Positions 43,338-57,473 are shown, counted from the stretch's first letter. The stretch is DNA of 64,000 nucleotides from Bryum argenteum (GCA_037043015.1 CM073328.1:13303495-13367494); one strand, 5' to 3'. Notes: generated by a model from the letters alone, not told the origin. Made by a program: numbers and translations.

Positions 43338-46300
43338 ATGAATGAGCTGGCGTATCGAGGTATGGACAATGTTGTTTCATTGTTGCAGTCACCTAGCATG
43401 GGAGACCATGGTACACATGATCGTGATGGAAAGTTAGCACAAGTTGGTGAGGCATGTACATTAGTTGATGTTGCCACTGATCTTGTTACCATGCTTGATG
43501 ACAATCGGAACAGTCCAAAAGATGGCCACGAGAGGTGAGTGCAACTTCTCATATGGTGCACTCTTCTACTTGTGAAATATGAATTGTATTTAAGTTGGAA
43601 GTTGTGACCGGGAGCATAGATTCTCTGTTGGTTTCTAATTTGAATAGAGAGTGAATTAATTCTAACAAACTCATTTGAATGTATGCAGACACGATGTTCT
43701 AGAACCAAAACATAAGATATTCCTAAGCCACAGTGGGGCTCAAAAGAGCTTTGTAGCTGATTTATATGCTGATCTGGTAAGCCAGGATCGATACGCGTTC
43801 TTTGATAAATCAAGGAGTAGTTTGCCAATTGGAGAGAAGTTTCCAAACCTCATCTTCAATGCTATCGAGCAATGTGCAGTTGGGGTTGTGGTGTTGTCAG
43901 AGGAGTTTTTCACAAAGACTAAGTGGCCGATGTTGGAGTTGGTGGCCATGGTGAAAGAATCAAAGAAACCCAACCGAAGGATTAAAATTATACCAGTGTT
44001 CTACAAGATTTCTCGTGATGAGTGTCGAAATCCTACTGTCCAAAATGAGTGGATGAGAAAATATTGGAAGAAATGGGAAGAAGAAGACAAGAGTTGTAGG
44101 ATACACATTGAGGAGTGGAAGGAGGCTTTGGGAATATTTGGATCGACAACTGGTGTGGTTATGAAGGATGGAGTGCTCGATGGAGAGTTACGAGGAGAGA
44201 TTGTTAAAGCGGTGTGCAAGAACGTTCTTCGAGAAACAAAATGGGATGATACAGGTGTCCAAGGAAAGACACGTTTGTATGAGGTAGAGTTTAGTGACCA
44301 ATTTTACCATGTTGGTGTGGTTTTATAAATAGAGTGATTTACTTATTCATGTGTTTGATTTGAAGAAGCATATAAGAATATGTGCGGCTAAGAATTATTT
44401 GTTAACACAATAAAATATGATTTCGTACCTATAGATTTTCATTTCAATGGTGAATATGATCAATTTGAAAGTGTACTCATTCAACTTCATTTGTGTGTTT
44501 TGTTGTGGTTTTGAAGGAATTCTGCAAGAAGATGCATGGAGGATTGAAACCCAAGGATTTGAAGGGTGAAGTGCGAGTGGTGGGGTTGTATGGAATGGGT
44601 GGCATGGGAAAGACTACGGCTTGCAAGGTGCTTTGCAATGCAGTTAGTGTTGACTACGATGACAAAGTGTGTCATGCAGAGTTTGGAAGTGGGAGCGAAT
44701 TGGAGTTACTAAAGAAAGTGTTGAAAGCATTTTCAAACTTGGATGATGAAATACTTGACACCATTCAAGATGTTGGAGTGGTAAGTACTTCACAACTTGT
44801 CTTGTATAATTGGATATTATCCATCTAACTCACGATTGGCATCATAGTGTATCTTTACGTAGATTGTCGCTACATGGATGTGAATATCTTGAGAAAAGAT
44901 ATATAGATGATTTCATTGTGGATTTGAAATTCTTGAGAAAAGAAAATGCACTTGCAAATTTGTTTTATTAAGACTTGTACATTTACTTACTTTCGTAAGG
45001 TTTTTATTTTTCTAGAGCAAGTATAGGAGGTATGATATAATTGAGAAATTTACTAGAATTAAATGGGTGTGAAAGAAGTTGTGAAATGAAGCACTTTTTA
45101 ATGAGTAGGTTTCAAAAGTGATCAAGTCACATACCTCATGATTATAATGTGAAGATGAATAATGCTTTGAGGCATTATTTACACTTTTTGCTTTTGTGAG
45201 TAAGTATTATATATTTTATAGTTTATTGGAGTTGTATGCTACATTTTGGGGTGATAGTCTGGTTGGGGTACCCAAAAAGGTTGTCCCATGAACAATTGCA
45301 CTCTATGCTGGTGTGACAAACATATCCATTTTTAAACTGTAATACAATAAGACTTCATTAGATGTAGTTTTAGTTGTCTATACTTATAATGTATCAAGAA
45401 AAAAAATTAAAAATTAAAAAAAATATTTTGAAGTAATTTTATTTGATTTTTTAGTTGAAAAAGTAAGTCATGTCCCAATAACCTAAAATCCATAGAATCA
45501 AGCAAATGGAATATCAACCATTTTTATTTTAATATAATTTTTGAATATGACCTACATCTTCTTGTATAGAATACAAAATAATTTATTTAATAATAAAAAA
45601 ATTAATTCATTGTGCACTATAATGCCTGCAAATCCCCAAATTCAACACTTTTTCCCTCATCTATGAATGGATCCAAAAAAAATAAAATATCTATAAGAAA
45701 ATCTATAGGCATATATACTTTGATTTCAGTGAGGTGCATGATATTTTATTTTCTATTTTAGGGTCTTTTTACTTGATTAAAATGACTAAATTAGACAAAC
45801 TTTGGAGGCTTTCAATAAAAATAACCTAATTAGTGTGTCCAAAAAGTGATACCCCAAGCTTACCATTGCCCTTTGTTGTTTTATCTCCATATCGTCTATG
45901 TTGCATGTTGCCTAAAGGATTGATGTTAATGGGTATTCATTCAATTTCCCCCTGATTATTGGAAATTTTAAAATCATAATAAGTTTTTTGAGAATGATGG
46001 TGATCGGTTGTTTACATTTTATAATATGACATATCACTCATTTGTTTTCCATTGTAATGTCATGGCTATCTGAAGAACCGCATCATGAAGGAAAGAGTAT
46101 TCTTGGCGTTGGACAATGTGTCAGATGATACAAAAGAGCAAGCAAAAGTTTTTCTGCGAACAAATTATGGAAGGGGAAGTGTGGTTCTTGTGACAGCTCG
46201 TTCAGTAGATGTACTCCAATGTGTGGGCTTAGAGAAGAAAAATTGTTTTGCAATGCCAGAGTTGGAGCGTGAGGAAGCAAAGGCTCTATTTTTGAGCCAT

Positions 46301-47918
46301 GGTTGTTTGAAGGAAGAAGAAGTTGATGTTGGGCTTTTGGACAAGTGCATGGAGAGATGTTATTTCTTCAAAGGTGAATCATCATCATCATTGGATGCAA
46401 AGGATTCAGATGGTAGGAAGCATTACCATCCGTTGGCATTGAAGGCGCTAGGTATTGGAGTTGGTGATGAGATAAGGAAATATGGCTGGGGAAGACAAAA
46501 AGAGGTGTTGAAAAGAATTCAGAACTTGAATATGACAAGGCAGAAGGAGCATCCGGTGTTTTGCATTCTAAGGAGCAGCTTTGACTCGTTGTTGGAAGAG
46601 GATCAACTCTTGTTCCTGCATGTTGCCCTTTTCTTACCCAACGAAACCATGGATCACAAGTACAAAGCGATGGTATGGCTTGAGATGGTGCATGGAGAAG
46701 AGACCAATGAGATTAAGTTAAGGGTAAGTGATATGCATGGTTCTCAATTTGCAAATATGTGTATTTGCTTACTCAAAGATTTGCAGAGTTAGAATTAACA
46801 TTGTTGCATGCAAATTGAAGGAGCCATTAATTGGATATGTTGTCCTTATTGCACATTTCAAGGAATTTATGAAATTTGGAGTTGTTTAATGTAGTTGGGT
46901 GTGGGATTTGTGATGGAAATCGATGTTTGGGAATTGATGGGTTAAAGTGCAGCTGGGATGTCTTAAGCAGAAATCGCTTCTAGAATCATGTGGTATGTTG
47001 AAGATTGATTTCAAGATGCATGACCTATGGCGTGAGTTCGCTGAAGCTGAAATCAAAACTGGAAAGTTCAAAGACCAAGTTTTTCTTGAGCATGTTAAAG
47101 GATGGATGGGCATGGTGGATTTGACAAGGTTTCGAGAATTGGGAGTGGTGAAGCTCACGATTGGAGAAGGAGTGGATTTGCATGGACTGAAGGACCTCAA
47201 GAGCTTGGATCTTTCTTTTGCACTTAATTGTTGTGCAGAAGAAAATTTGAAGGATTTTACACTGCAAGTAAGAGGATTGGGTAGTCTAGAGAACCTTACC
47301 TTTTTAAGTTTATACGGCATATCGTCAAGCGATTGCATTGCAGAGATTGGGCGATTGACAAATCTCCAAGTTGTGGCGTTGAGATACTTTAGAGGCGTCA
47401 AATTGCCCGACCTAAGCAAGTTGACTAGCCTGCGAATCCTGATTATAGAGAGGTGCTGCAGATTGAGAACTATCAAACTACGGAATCTCACAAGTTTGAC
47501 AAGATTGCATCTTTTTTATTGCTTAGGATTGCAAAGCGTGGACATTTCTGGATGCACGTCCATGAGAGAGATTGACCTTTATATGCTGAATTCATTTTTT
47601 AGGAAACTGAATGTATCGTCATGCCCGTTCCTCGTACGACTGGATGGGCTAGCTCACTATTTGAATGTACGGAAATTGGACATCACTGGATGCAAGTCAA
47701 TGATTGATTTGAACACCAATCTGTTGTGGTACATAAACTTGGAGGAGCTTCGAGCAAGGAACTGCGACAGTCTTGTTGAGTTGCCGGAATGTAGGCTGCC
47801 AAAACTGCGAGTACTAGATATCGAACCCTGGAAAGTACCCGAAGGCTTTGAGTGGTCACCTGGATTGATCAGAACGCTGGTCAGGAAATTCAAGAAGCAT
47901 TGCGCAAGCACAAGCTAG
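43338..47918 (+). CDS. TIR-NB-ARC-LRR immune receptor, five exons
   Basis: Exons 43338-43534, 43689-44283, 44517-44780, 46076-46723 and 46953-47918 have GT-AG introns and agreeing phases (one split Arg codon, then phase 0), giving 889 residues. After about 70 unrecognised residues comes a TIR domain (KIFLSHSGAQKSF to KWPMLELVAMV, keeping the Glu of the NADase site). Then NB-ARC: Walker A GLYGMGGMGKTT, kinase-2 VFLALDNV, RNBS-B VVLVTARS, HPLALKALG in place of GLPLA, and MHDL. Leucine-rich repeats run from about 47160 to 47850. Such receptors sense pathogen effectors in the cytoplasm and trigger immunity, TIR types through NAD-derived signals. All key motifs are intact. An ATG at 43305 would add 11 residues. 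The 1.3-kb third intron is AT-rich. No second receptor lies nearby. Confidence 0.85.
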
Positions 47919-48512
47919 CAATATACCAACCATTTCAGGCACTCAAGTCAGAATCTTGTTTCAGGTGTGCCTGCTTGCAGCAAGGATGGAACTCGATGCA
48001 TTAGAAATTCATCCCTTCTCGTAAATACTAGACTAGTATGTTTATTCTCATGCAGTGTCTTTGGCCAGAGCCTTCATGTCCGACGATGGTGTGTACGCTC
48101 TGGAGGATTGGAGTTACGCTGACCTTCATCTTTGTAGCCCGAATGTGCAACAGAAAGTTGCCGATTGAATGATCAGTGGTCTCATTTGATTACGGGGTAT
48201 TTTAATTTCAGTCTCAATATCAGAAGTTTTGAAGCTTATCTACGATCATTTGTGTGAGCTAAGTATTTCATGGTGTGATTTGAGTGCTCAAGGGAGTGAT
48301 GTGATGGCATAAGGAATGGGCCACACTTTCATTTCACTTTCCCTCAACAACTTCTTGAGTAGGTACAGAAAATGTAAAACGAGCATAACTTATCCATTCC
48401 ATGGCTGGAAAGTATATGGAGGTTGATTATGGTTTCCACCTTTGATTAAGGACTTAGATTCATGGAGATAACATATATGAGGGCATGAAAGATTAGTAGA
48501 GTAGATTCTAAT
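47919..48512. other. 3' flank of the receptor gene
   Basis: Probable 3' untranslated region and intergenic sequence. No other gene seen. Confidence 0.5.
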
Positions 48513-48767
48513 AACCCCAATTCCGTTAAAATGGCATTATTCCGGTAAAATGGCACACCTCAACTTTCTGAACTGTAGCTCAAAAACCATGTGATATAAG
48601 AGAATTTAAGGTGATATTAGGGAAAATGAGTGACAATGTATATAAAGAAGTGATATTACAAAAAAATTGTGATATTAAAGAATATACCATTCTATATGAG
48701 CACAAATGTAAGATCTAGTGTGACAAAATGGCACATAGCATAGTGCCATTTTAACGGAATTGGGGTT
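48513..48767. mobile_element. 255-bp MITE with 24-bp TIRs
   Basis: The ends are 24-bp inverted repeats (AACCCCAATTCCGTTAAAAT and its inverse at 48744-48767). An inner second copy of the AAAATGGCAC word occurs near both ends. The flanks are AT-rich and a short TAATA-like duplication is possible. No ORF. Confidence 0.8.
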
Positions 48768-51700
48768 TAATATAAAAGATTGGTTTTATCCACCACTTAC
48801 AATCGTAAATTTTAGGTGTATATTCTCTAATTGTATTTCTTGTGTGTGCAATGTGCTTGGGCTAATCAATTTCCTTTGAATTGTTTGGTTTTTTTTTAGT
48901 TTGAATATTTGTTTGACCAGGGAGGAACTTTGACTTGGATTCAAAGTGCTAAAAGTGAGCCAAAAGAAAATGTTGATAACAGAAAATGGAAAGTTTTGAC
49001 ATGTGATATTTCTCATCGCTTTGGGGAGATAGTTTGGTGAGAAAGAGTAGGACAAGATGGATTTGACAAGCATTTGGAGTAATACATAATGTACACAAGA
49101 GTCTAAATTTGAAAAAGAAACCTATGAAATTATAGGGTTCATAAGGAGAAGCACAAAATATCTTAAGACCAAATATCCATTGTTAGTTATTGGCCTATAT
49201 TGATCTGAAACAAAGAAATTGCGACTGATTTAGTGGAGAACAACGTTAAAAGCTTCAATATGCTTCGGATGATACTTTACTGAGGTAGAGTAGTGTTGTC
49301 ATGAAGTGGTGTCAAACCTTTGGAAACCAAACATGTGCATTTGAAGGCTCTATGTTCGGCTTTAATATATTCCGTATTTGCTCTTGTATTTACTTGTATA
49401 CAAATTTGTGAAGTAAAAGGGGCATGTTAAGCATTAACTCTTAAACGTCATATGCTTTCCTGATACCACACCCAAAATCTCTTTTAAAATCCATTTTTAG
49501 CATTATTCTATTTTTAATTTGCTTGAGCTCTATTCTAAGAAAGTAAAGATCTCTTTAAGGTGCTCAGTTTGGAATTCTAAAAATTCCATTTGGTATATTG
49601 GAGTGTAAGTTATGAGCAAGATTCTCTCAAAAATAAACCCAACCCCTCGGGCTAGGTCTGACGTTTAAGGGTTAATCAGTAGAGGGGCATAGAGAAGCCG
49701 AAGAGGAAATCTACACAAGTGCAACACAAATAGGAGAATATGGATTCAATTTTGTTTGCAAAAATAGTATGGTGCATTTCTCTACTAGTCTTGTCATAAT
49801 TGAGTCGAGTGTAACATTTGAGATCCATTCTTCTTTCCTTCCATTTTTTTTCTTTTGAGTGCATATTTATATTTGCTCATTAAGTTGGAATGTCTTCTAC
49901 TTTTCAAAGATTTCAAAAATAAAAGCACCATAAATCCATAAAGCACCATAAATCCACTCATTGATGAGACATTCGTCATAGCTCAAATTTACTCAAGAAC
50001 ACACTTTATAAGGTAACTTGCTCAATAATAGCTCAAATTCTAGCATGGCAAATGTGACCTGAAATCAGCTATGTGAGCAATTTAATTGCATGCATTTTAG
50101 TGAAGGAATTTTTTTTTTTACACATTCATGATCTTGAGATAAATCCTACAACTTTCTAATTTGAATATTTTTTTTATTCAAATGATTGTTGAATTCTAAT
50201 TAGTATTGAATTTGCTAATATGTTTCTAGAAACAAAAAGAAGGAAAAATAAATAATGGTTTTTGATGAGCTACGTCTCCTTCATCCACCATTGGGTTTCC
50301 ATTTTATCTTTTAGAATAGATTCCAATTAGAGTCTAGTTTTGGGTTTGGAAAGCTTGACTCAACCAAAGATGTTTTGAATATAACGAATGGATTCAAATG
50401 CAAGGGACCTAGTTTTTGACTACTTCTCCTTTTTTTTTAAATTTGGTACATTTTACCAATGCAAGGCTATAATTTGAGTCAAAAAATAAATTTATGAATA
50501 GTTTCTTGGTACAAGGGTATAATTGAGATCATTGTGAACAATGTTTTAGTTGTAGATCTTTTTCATTGTAGTAGCTTTCTTGGTAGAATTCATACATTGA
50601 AGTAAAAATGATAAAATTTTGTAGTCCGATTTGGATACAAATATGTTTTGATCTCGCAATTCATGATGCTTTTGAAGCCAAAATTTGGTCCGCATTACCT
50701 CCATTATGTCCACCACAAGTTTGAACACTTAAGATCTAGAACAATTGTATCTCTTTTCGTCTATGACACCTATTTTTCAAAAGGTGTCACTTAACTAAAA
50801 GAAGCTAGGATTTTGAAGGCTTAAAGATCTTCTAGAAGATAAACCAAATAGTTGAACAAGACGATCTTCTATGGTACTATTACAAGAGACTTCGCTGAAA
50901 GCATTCATGGCACAATTGGAAGATGTAAGCAATTCATGGAAAACAAAAAATTGGATTAGTCTAGGATATTTGTTGACCTAAAGGAAGTACTAAGACTTTA
51001 TTCTAATTAGAACATTAGCACCTAAAGATCTTCAAAAGCGGGGAATGGCTTATTAAGGTTCCCTCAGGGAACAATCTCATCCAACTTTGACCACTATAAT
51101 CTCACAAATGAAAAAGAATCAATGTTTCAAATTATATGAATCAATGCACCGATTAAGTTACCTTCAAGATTCTATGGCTAGAACCTCCCATTAATACTAA
51201 AATTGAGTTTTCTGAGGTTGAAGTGTAACAAGTTTATAAGTGATGATTTAAACAATTATGCATCAAGGATATTTAAGGCTTAAATCCCTCTGGAGAATAC
51301 GGTATGTTACAATGTATCTCCTACTATCCCCTAGAATCTTAGACTCAAAAGCAAAAAATTATTGTATGGTGTCTGCAAGGCACCAAACTCTAGCTTGGGG
51401 GTAATGGCTCATGGCCCCCAATGAAGCCGTTATAGGTTCCATTTCCCTTGTCAACATGGTGCTCACCACCATAGTGGCATAGTCCACCCAGCTAAGGTAG
51501 GGAGTTCTAAGACCTCGTTGCATGAGCGCCTCAAAGCTCTTAAGGAGGTAGGTCATTTCTAAAGAGGAAAATAAAGTCAAAAATTCAACAAATGGCGACT
51601 TGACATGAACCCCTAAAGTAAAGAGGTCTACAATGACCTCCGACCAATCCTCCATGGAATTGATACATAATATCATTTCTTGAGATTGATTTTAAGAAAT

Positions 51701-53156
51701 CCAACTCTATAATCTTGTTAAGAGCCATCCACTTAGTCTACTAAAGAGGTCTTATCAAAGTTGACCGTTCCGATCTTAAGATATGTCCGGTCAAGATTCA
51801 TTCCATTGTAAAAACTTCTAATTTCAGGCAGAGTGATCAAATTCGGGACGTAGTAGACTTTAAGAATTAATTATGTAGCATTAAAGTTACACTAAATGAA
51901 AGTTAGAGTTGGAATGTTAATTCAAGGGACAACATTAAACATCATTCACCACTATTATCAAATTTAGTGTAGTGGCTACGTAGGAATTAACACAGTGTGC
52001 ACCTGGAGAGGGGTTAGTAGTCCCAGCATTGGTACAATGACCTCTCGGCAAACGTCGAACGAACACTCTACTCACCCTAACCTCAATAGGTTTGAATTTC
52101 TTTCTCGTCCGATGTCAACAAGATTGCTCGTATCCATGTTGATATGTTTATTCTTTTCCCATGTACACATTCATTCAGTTTTGCCAAAACATGCAGAAAT
52201 GCAGGCGTGTATGTAAAACAATACACTACTCATTTGAAATAATAATCCATGGCCATAGGGCGGGGCATTGAGGGATGCAGGGGCAGGTATCCAGCACACA
52301 TGTACTCTGCTGCAACACCGTAAGTTAGGGCATTTGTAGAGGAGCCCACATTCTGTTCTCTCCCACCTCCACTGGTCTTAGTTGGGCGCTATATTTAACC
52401 TCCTTAAAGCCTATTTTTGACCCATTGTTGAGGGTATTATTAGTCTTTTACAGGTTAGTCCTCCAATGGGCATGTCCACATGCCAATTGTCATGCTTCGG
52501 GGTGAGTAGCCCCTCTTCGTCGTGTAGCCCACCAATCTCCTCTTCGAATGTCAACTATCAATTGGGCTCCGAGCTCGTGTGTATAATTTCATGGACTAAA
52601 TCTCCAAGTTTTCATCGTGTAAGAAATTAAAACAAAGATCCCTTTTCATTTTCTTTTCAGCCTAATAAGCTCTTAAACAATCATAAAATGAATGAAAGTT
52701 CAATCACTTGTGAAGGTAAGAAATGTGGGGTTCAATTCAAAGGCTTTTCTATGTGAATTTTGGCAGAATCTAAGGTTCTTCTTATGGAATATTCTATGTG
52801 GAATGTGAGGAAGAATTGTAAGACTTGAGGCTGAAATTAAATTCAGAAAGGTTGACAAGCAGTAAATCCAAAAATGTAACCCCTAAGTCCCCACAAATAC
52901 ATTCATCAAGTTTAGGGATATGACCAGTTGCTTGACCCCATGGATTCCAGCCAACATGGTGCTGCACGGAGAAAGGTCAAACATGTTGCTTGCTGACACC
53001 CACACTAAATTTAAATACCAGACTATATGATTTGGCTCCAATGAATTATTAATAGCCAATGTCGTACAGTTGTGACACTCTGTCGTATAGGATTACATGT
53101 ACTGTACAGTACATGTAGTGCTGCTCTTCATTGAAGGCCCTTTTTCGGGAGAATTA
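48768..53156. other. 4.4 kb AT-rich, no recognised gene
   Basis: Mostly AT-rich non-coding DNA. The only frame with any protein character is on the minus strand at 51359-51676 (105 residues, for example VEFLTLFSSLEMTYLLKSFEAL). I do not recognise it; it may be an old retroelement or exon remnant. Confidence 0.4.
53095..53118. repeat. 24-bp perfect palindrome
   Basis: TACATGTACTGT followed by its exact reverse complement, with no spacer. Confidence 0.9.
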
Positions 53157-53316
53157 AAAATAGAGTAACCAGTTTACATGGCCTAGGGCCGGTCATGCGA
53201 GAAATAGAGAGAGGGAACTTTCTATCGGGAGTCTACCCAAAAAGCTGCCTGTGCAGCCAAGTTGAAGCTGACTGAAGGTCATCGGGGAGGTCCGGACCTT
53301 GTTCTTCGGGTTCTGC

Positions 53317-55858
53317 CTAGTTCAGGATATCGAATGTGAGAAGAGCTATTTCGTCAGGCTGCCGCACATCCATAGGAGTGACTGGAGCCGCCCAAGCACG
53401 CGGCGTTGCTCGAGGTGAAATGTCTGATCCGCTCCTGGCAGAGTCGGAGTGAGCAGGCTGGTATCGTACTACCGCTCCGAGGTTTGTACGACGATTGATG
53501 CGGGTAGAGGCCATATGTGTATTGTACTCCTGCGGTAAGAACTCAGGGCTCGGAGCAGGGTGCCAGTGCGGTCTTCCCTGATCTGTGCAAAATACATTGC
53601 CTTGCGACCAGATGGCAAGAAATCGCTGCTCTATGGCGGCATGCTTTTCCGCCTTCCGCTTTTTACGGTATCGCTGTAGCTCACGCCACGCGCCCATGCC
53701 TACTTGCACTGTAATCTTCCATGTCCTAAACATCGCCACACCAAGGTGAAAGATGCCTGATCTCAGATCAAACTTACAGAGTTGACACCACAAACACCAC
53801 AACAGTGTCGATCTCATGACCAACCAGGGGGTTTCTTCGTTGATAATGCACTTTGCTCCTGCATCCCATGTGGTGTCACTATCCTCTTCTTCATCTGTAG
53901 CTGGATTGCCTAGCTGACCAAGTGTTACTGAGATCCAATCCCGCAAGCCGGGATGCGCTCCCGTGATATGCCGTAAGTGCCTCATCTGCTGCAAAGCTGG
54001 TGCAACAACTGGACACTCGAAAAGAGCATGAGCGGCCGTCTGGATGATGTTCCCCGGACAGAAAGGGCAAGTTCCTGCATGGCCCAATCTTCGCCTCCAA
54101 GCTCCTACAGGCAATCCTTCTGCAATTGCCAACCAAACAGTAGCACTCATCTTTCTTGGGATCCAGTGGTGCCATAAACGCTGAAAGATTTGATTTCGTT
54201 GCTTCAACGAGTAGCCTTCATGCTCCAACCACGCGTCAAGTCTCAACTGCTTGCCTTGTTGACAGTTTAGGATTCGATATCCTTGCTTTGTTGTATACTC
54301 AAAGAAATGAGTTTTTGCAAGGGAGCCTTGACGCTTCCAATTCCATTCTTTGGGATCGAATGGTAGGTTCTTGGTTCGACCAGAGCCATATGCCCATAGG
54401 TTGTGCTTGGCATTGAACACCGTGGGATTGTAGTCTTGAACTTTCCCGGTGACACCAATAAGGATGATGCGTGCGTTTGTGAGAGCACGTAAACGGAGCG
54501 GTCTTGGCTTCAGCGACATTAGCAGTAGTTTGTCACTTCCGATGACTTTGCAATACCTCCACGCAGACCATTCGCCTCCCTCCATCGAGTTCAACAAATA
54601 GAATTCTGCGGGTGAGCCATCAGACTCCGAAGCTAGCGAATCACCTGTTTTATGCGGCCGTTGCAACTCAAGTTGGAAAGCCTTAGAGCATGCTGATGTC
54701 ACTTTAGCATGTAGGCATGCAATGTGATGTGATCGTGTTCTCAAGTAAAGTGCACGTTCTGAGATGAAAGCATAGTTTTCTTCCAGCCAAATGTCTTGTA
54801 CTGCAAGTATGCCTTTGCAAGTCCAGTTGCGGTACTTGGATCTTCGGTCCACTCCCAAAGGAGTGCCGTTTGTGTTGGTGATGTGAAGATTAAGGAACAG
54901 TTGCTGGCGAAGTTGCTCACCGTGCGTTTCTGGCTTAAGTTTGAGTAACCCCTTTCTGATGGGAACCCACGCATGCCATATTGTTTGCCACAAACCAGAG
55001 CCTTGCGGGATTGCCTTTGGAACAGAGCACAGCCATCCTGCGGACTTACCCCAGTCACCATCTCTCCTGGGAGCAAGATTTGCAAGGCGGTGACGCACGA
55101 AGGTTTTCCACGGCTCTAGTCCAGGTACGAGCGCTCTGACGATCATCTTAGTTAACATCGCCTTTGTTTGTGCCAGTGGGTCAAATATTTTGATTCCACC
55201 TCTGCTCGTGGGAATCACTGCGGTGTCCCATGCTACTCTTGCCCGCGCTTTGCGACTCGGATCGCCACCCCATATGAAATTTTCGTACTAGAGTTCGAAC
55301 CTTCAGTAGCGTTCCCTTCGTGATGTCGCCACATGAGGAGAAGTACCAAACGCTGGCCAATACCACTTGGTTGGCAATCAAAATGCGTCTGGCTAGTGAC
55401 AAGTGTCGAGTGTACTAGGTATTCATCTTACTGCGCACCTGCTGGAGAACTTTGTCATCTCTCACCTGCTGTGGAACTCCTTTTCCGAACGGAAATCCCA
55501 GATACCTAGTCGAACTACCCGTGTCTAGCCAGGTCAAGCCGAGGCCCTCTCCCCATGACCAGGAACGAGGTGTGTCAGCAGTCCAAATAGCCTTCGTCTT
55601 ATCCCAGTTCACCTTTGCTCCAGATGCTTTACAAAATTTGTCAATGACTACAAAAGCTCTTTGCAGATTCTCTTGAGTGCCATTGAGAAAAAGTGTCGTG
55701 TCGTCGGCGAAGCATTGAATTCTAACCTCTGTTTCGTCTGGGAGCTTCATTCCTTCTACCTGGTACTGTGCATCGTTGATCATGTAGGACATTACGTCTG
55801 AGATGAAGAGATATAGATAAGGTGCCAGGGGGCAGCCTTGGCGCTGTCGGGTAGAGAG
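53317..55858 (-). mobile_element. 5'-truncated L1-type LINE, frameshifted
   Basis: On the minus strand the sequence starts inside the reverse transcriptase (QGCPLAPYLYLF near 55835), passes the catalytic CFADDTTLFL (55792-55415 frame) and a SGAKVNWDKTK motif, and changes frame near 55410 and 55220. It then runs 633 residues (55218-53317) to a stop. This last part contains a zinc-binding RT-associated domain (CPFC, then H...FEC) and a basic C-terminal tail. Endonuclease and ORF1 are absent, the usual 5' truncation of LINE insertions. GAGAATTA occurs just outside both ends (about 53149 and 55857) and may be the target duplication. There is no clear poly-A tail. The long last frame is intact, but the copy cannot be active. 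Confidence 0.85.
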
Positions 55859-56307
55859 AATTAGCCTTAAGAAAACTCTGGGTTTCTAGCTGCACCTAAG
55901 TCAGTGGAGAAATAGGAGAAATAATTAAACTATGTTAAAAGAGTTATCTTAAACAATACATAATCACTCCTAGATATAAGTTAAAAGATTAGTTTAGAAG
56001 TCATAAGTAAAAATCTAATTCACATTAGGTTAACATAATTAATTAGAAGTAATTAAACAAGGATGAGTCAAACTAAATACGATTAATTAAAATTTGTAAT
56101 TTTAATTAGTCTCTAACCTTAATTAAGTTAATTAAACAAAGTTAAAGTTAATTAATTAAAATTAGTATTAAACAAACATGATTAAGGTAACTATTTCTAA
56201 TTACCCTTAACCCCTTAAGGTCCTTACCCTTAGATACCCTGCCCCTTTTATGCCCTCTTCTATAAGACCCTTATCCTAGACATACCCTTGGTATACCCTT
56301 TGTTAGT
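55859..56307. other. AT-rich spacer
   Basis: Rich in TTAAT words; no gene. Confidence 0.5.
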
Positions 56308-56311
56308 TTAA

Positions 56312-56889
56312 CCCCTAAAAATCCAAGAGGACCAAATCGGGCTTTTGCTATTTCGGGCAGCTTAGATGAATAGGTTAAAAGTAATATTTTTGCCTAAATT
56401 TTTCAATGGGTGCTCCCTATACTGCAAAGTGTATGTGGTAAAATTTACAAAGCCAAATTCCAATTTTTGAGTCTTTTACAACAATTCTTGGTTTGCGAGC
56501 CGAACTGGGGCAGTTTAAATTTAGGATTTTTTTGAAATTTTTTTTTGGAAATATGTTCATGACCAAATCACTACTTAAGTTCCAAAGGGCCCCAAGTCAA
56601 AAAGTGTACCAATTTTACAAGGGCAGCCTCCAAAAGTGTCAAAAATAATCTCAACAATGCCCAAAAAAACTTCGTAGACAAACTTTGGATGTTATAATCT
56701 CTCAAATGGTAAACATCCAACGGTCAATTTCTACATCAGATACTGAAAATTGGCTTAGGTACAAGATCTTACGGTTGGAAGTTAAGAAAAGAATAAAAAA
56801 ATTGTTTCGCACCCCTTGAAGTGCATAGAGGTAGAGAATTGGAGTTTTGAGGTTTTAAGCTCCTAAAAACACCCAAGGATCTTTAGGGG
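56312..56889. mobile_element. TTAA-flanked MITE, copy C (578 bp)
   Basis: CCCCTAAAAATCC to TTTAGGGG between TTAA sites (56308-56311, 56890-56893). Colinear with copy A, inverted relative to copy B. Confidence 0.8.
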
Positions 56890-57279
56890 TTAAGTAAACT
56901 CTAACCGTGGTTTTCCTCTCACTTTAGTTAATCACTACACCTTCATACAAAATTAGAATCAAGCAAGCAATATGTTGATAGAAAGCCACTAAAACATACT
57001 ACAAGCATACCAAATCTCAAGTTTTGAAGGTTATCATACAAAACTCTATGGACAGTAGAAGTTAGGCGATCAAATTTTCAAGGCAGCAGACCTTTCTTCA
57101 CTAAAAAGAGTGCCAACTACACTCAAAAGCTCCAAAGTTAGTGCGTGATAGCTCTATAGAAAGCTAACAAGTTATATTACAAACCCTCTGAATCTCAATC
57201 TCAGAAAGATCACACAAAAGTTACGAGGTCAAATCAAAAACGGTCATCTCAAAACCGCTCCCATGTGTTGCGGACGGCA
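56890..57279. other. Spacer, no gene
   Basis: AT-rich flank between the MITE and the chromovirus LTR. Nothing recognised. Confidence 0.5.
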
Positions 57280-57473
57280 ACTCAAAGACAAGACTCGACA
57301 GAGAATTGAGGGGAGACCTCAAATGGGGACCAAGAAAGACTAGAAATGAGGGGATTCCTCACAGAAGACTCAAGATGATACTCGAAGGAAGACAAAAAGA
57401 AGTAATATTGATAAAAGGAGGAATAGATACAACTGGTGTTGAAGAGAGTGAAGAACAACGACCTTCAACTCTC

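Noticed and set aside
53149-55857. GAGAATTA on both sides of the LINE as target duplication
   Set aside because: Eight AT-rich bases and no poly-A tail; kept only as a possibility in the feature.
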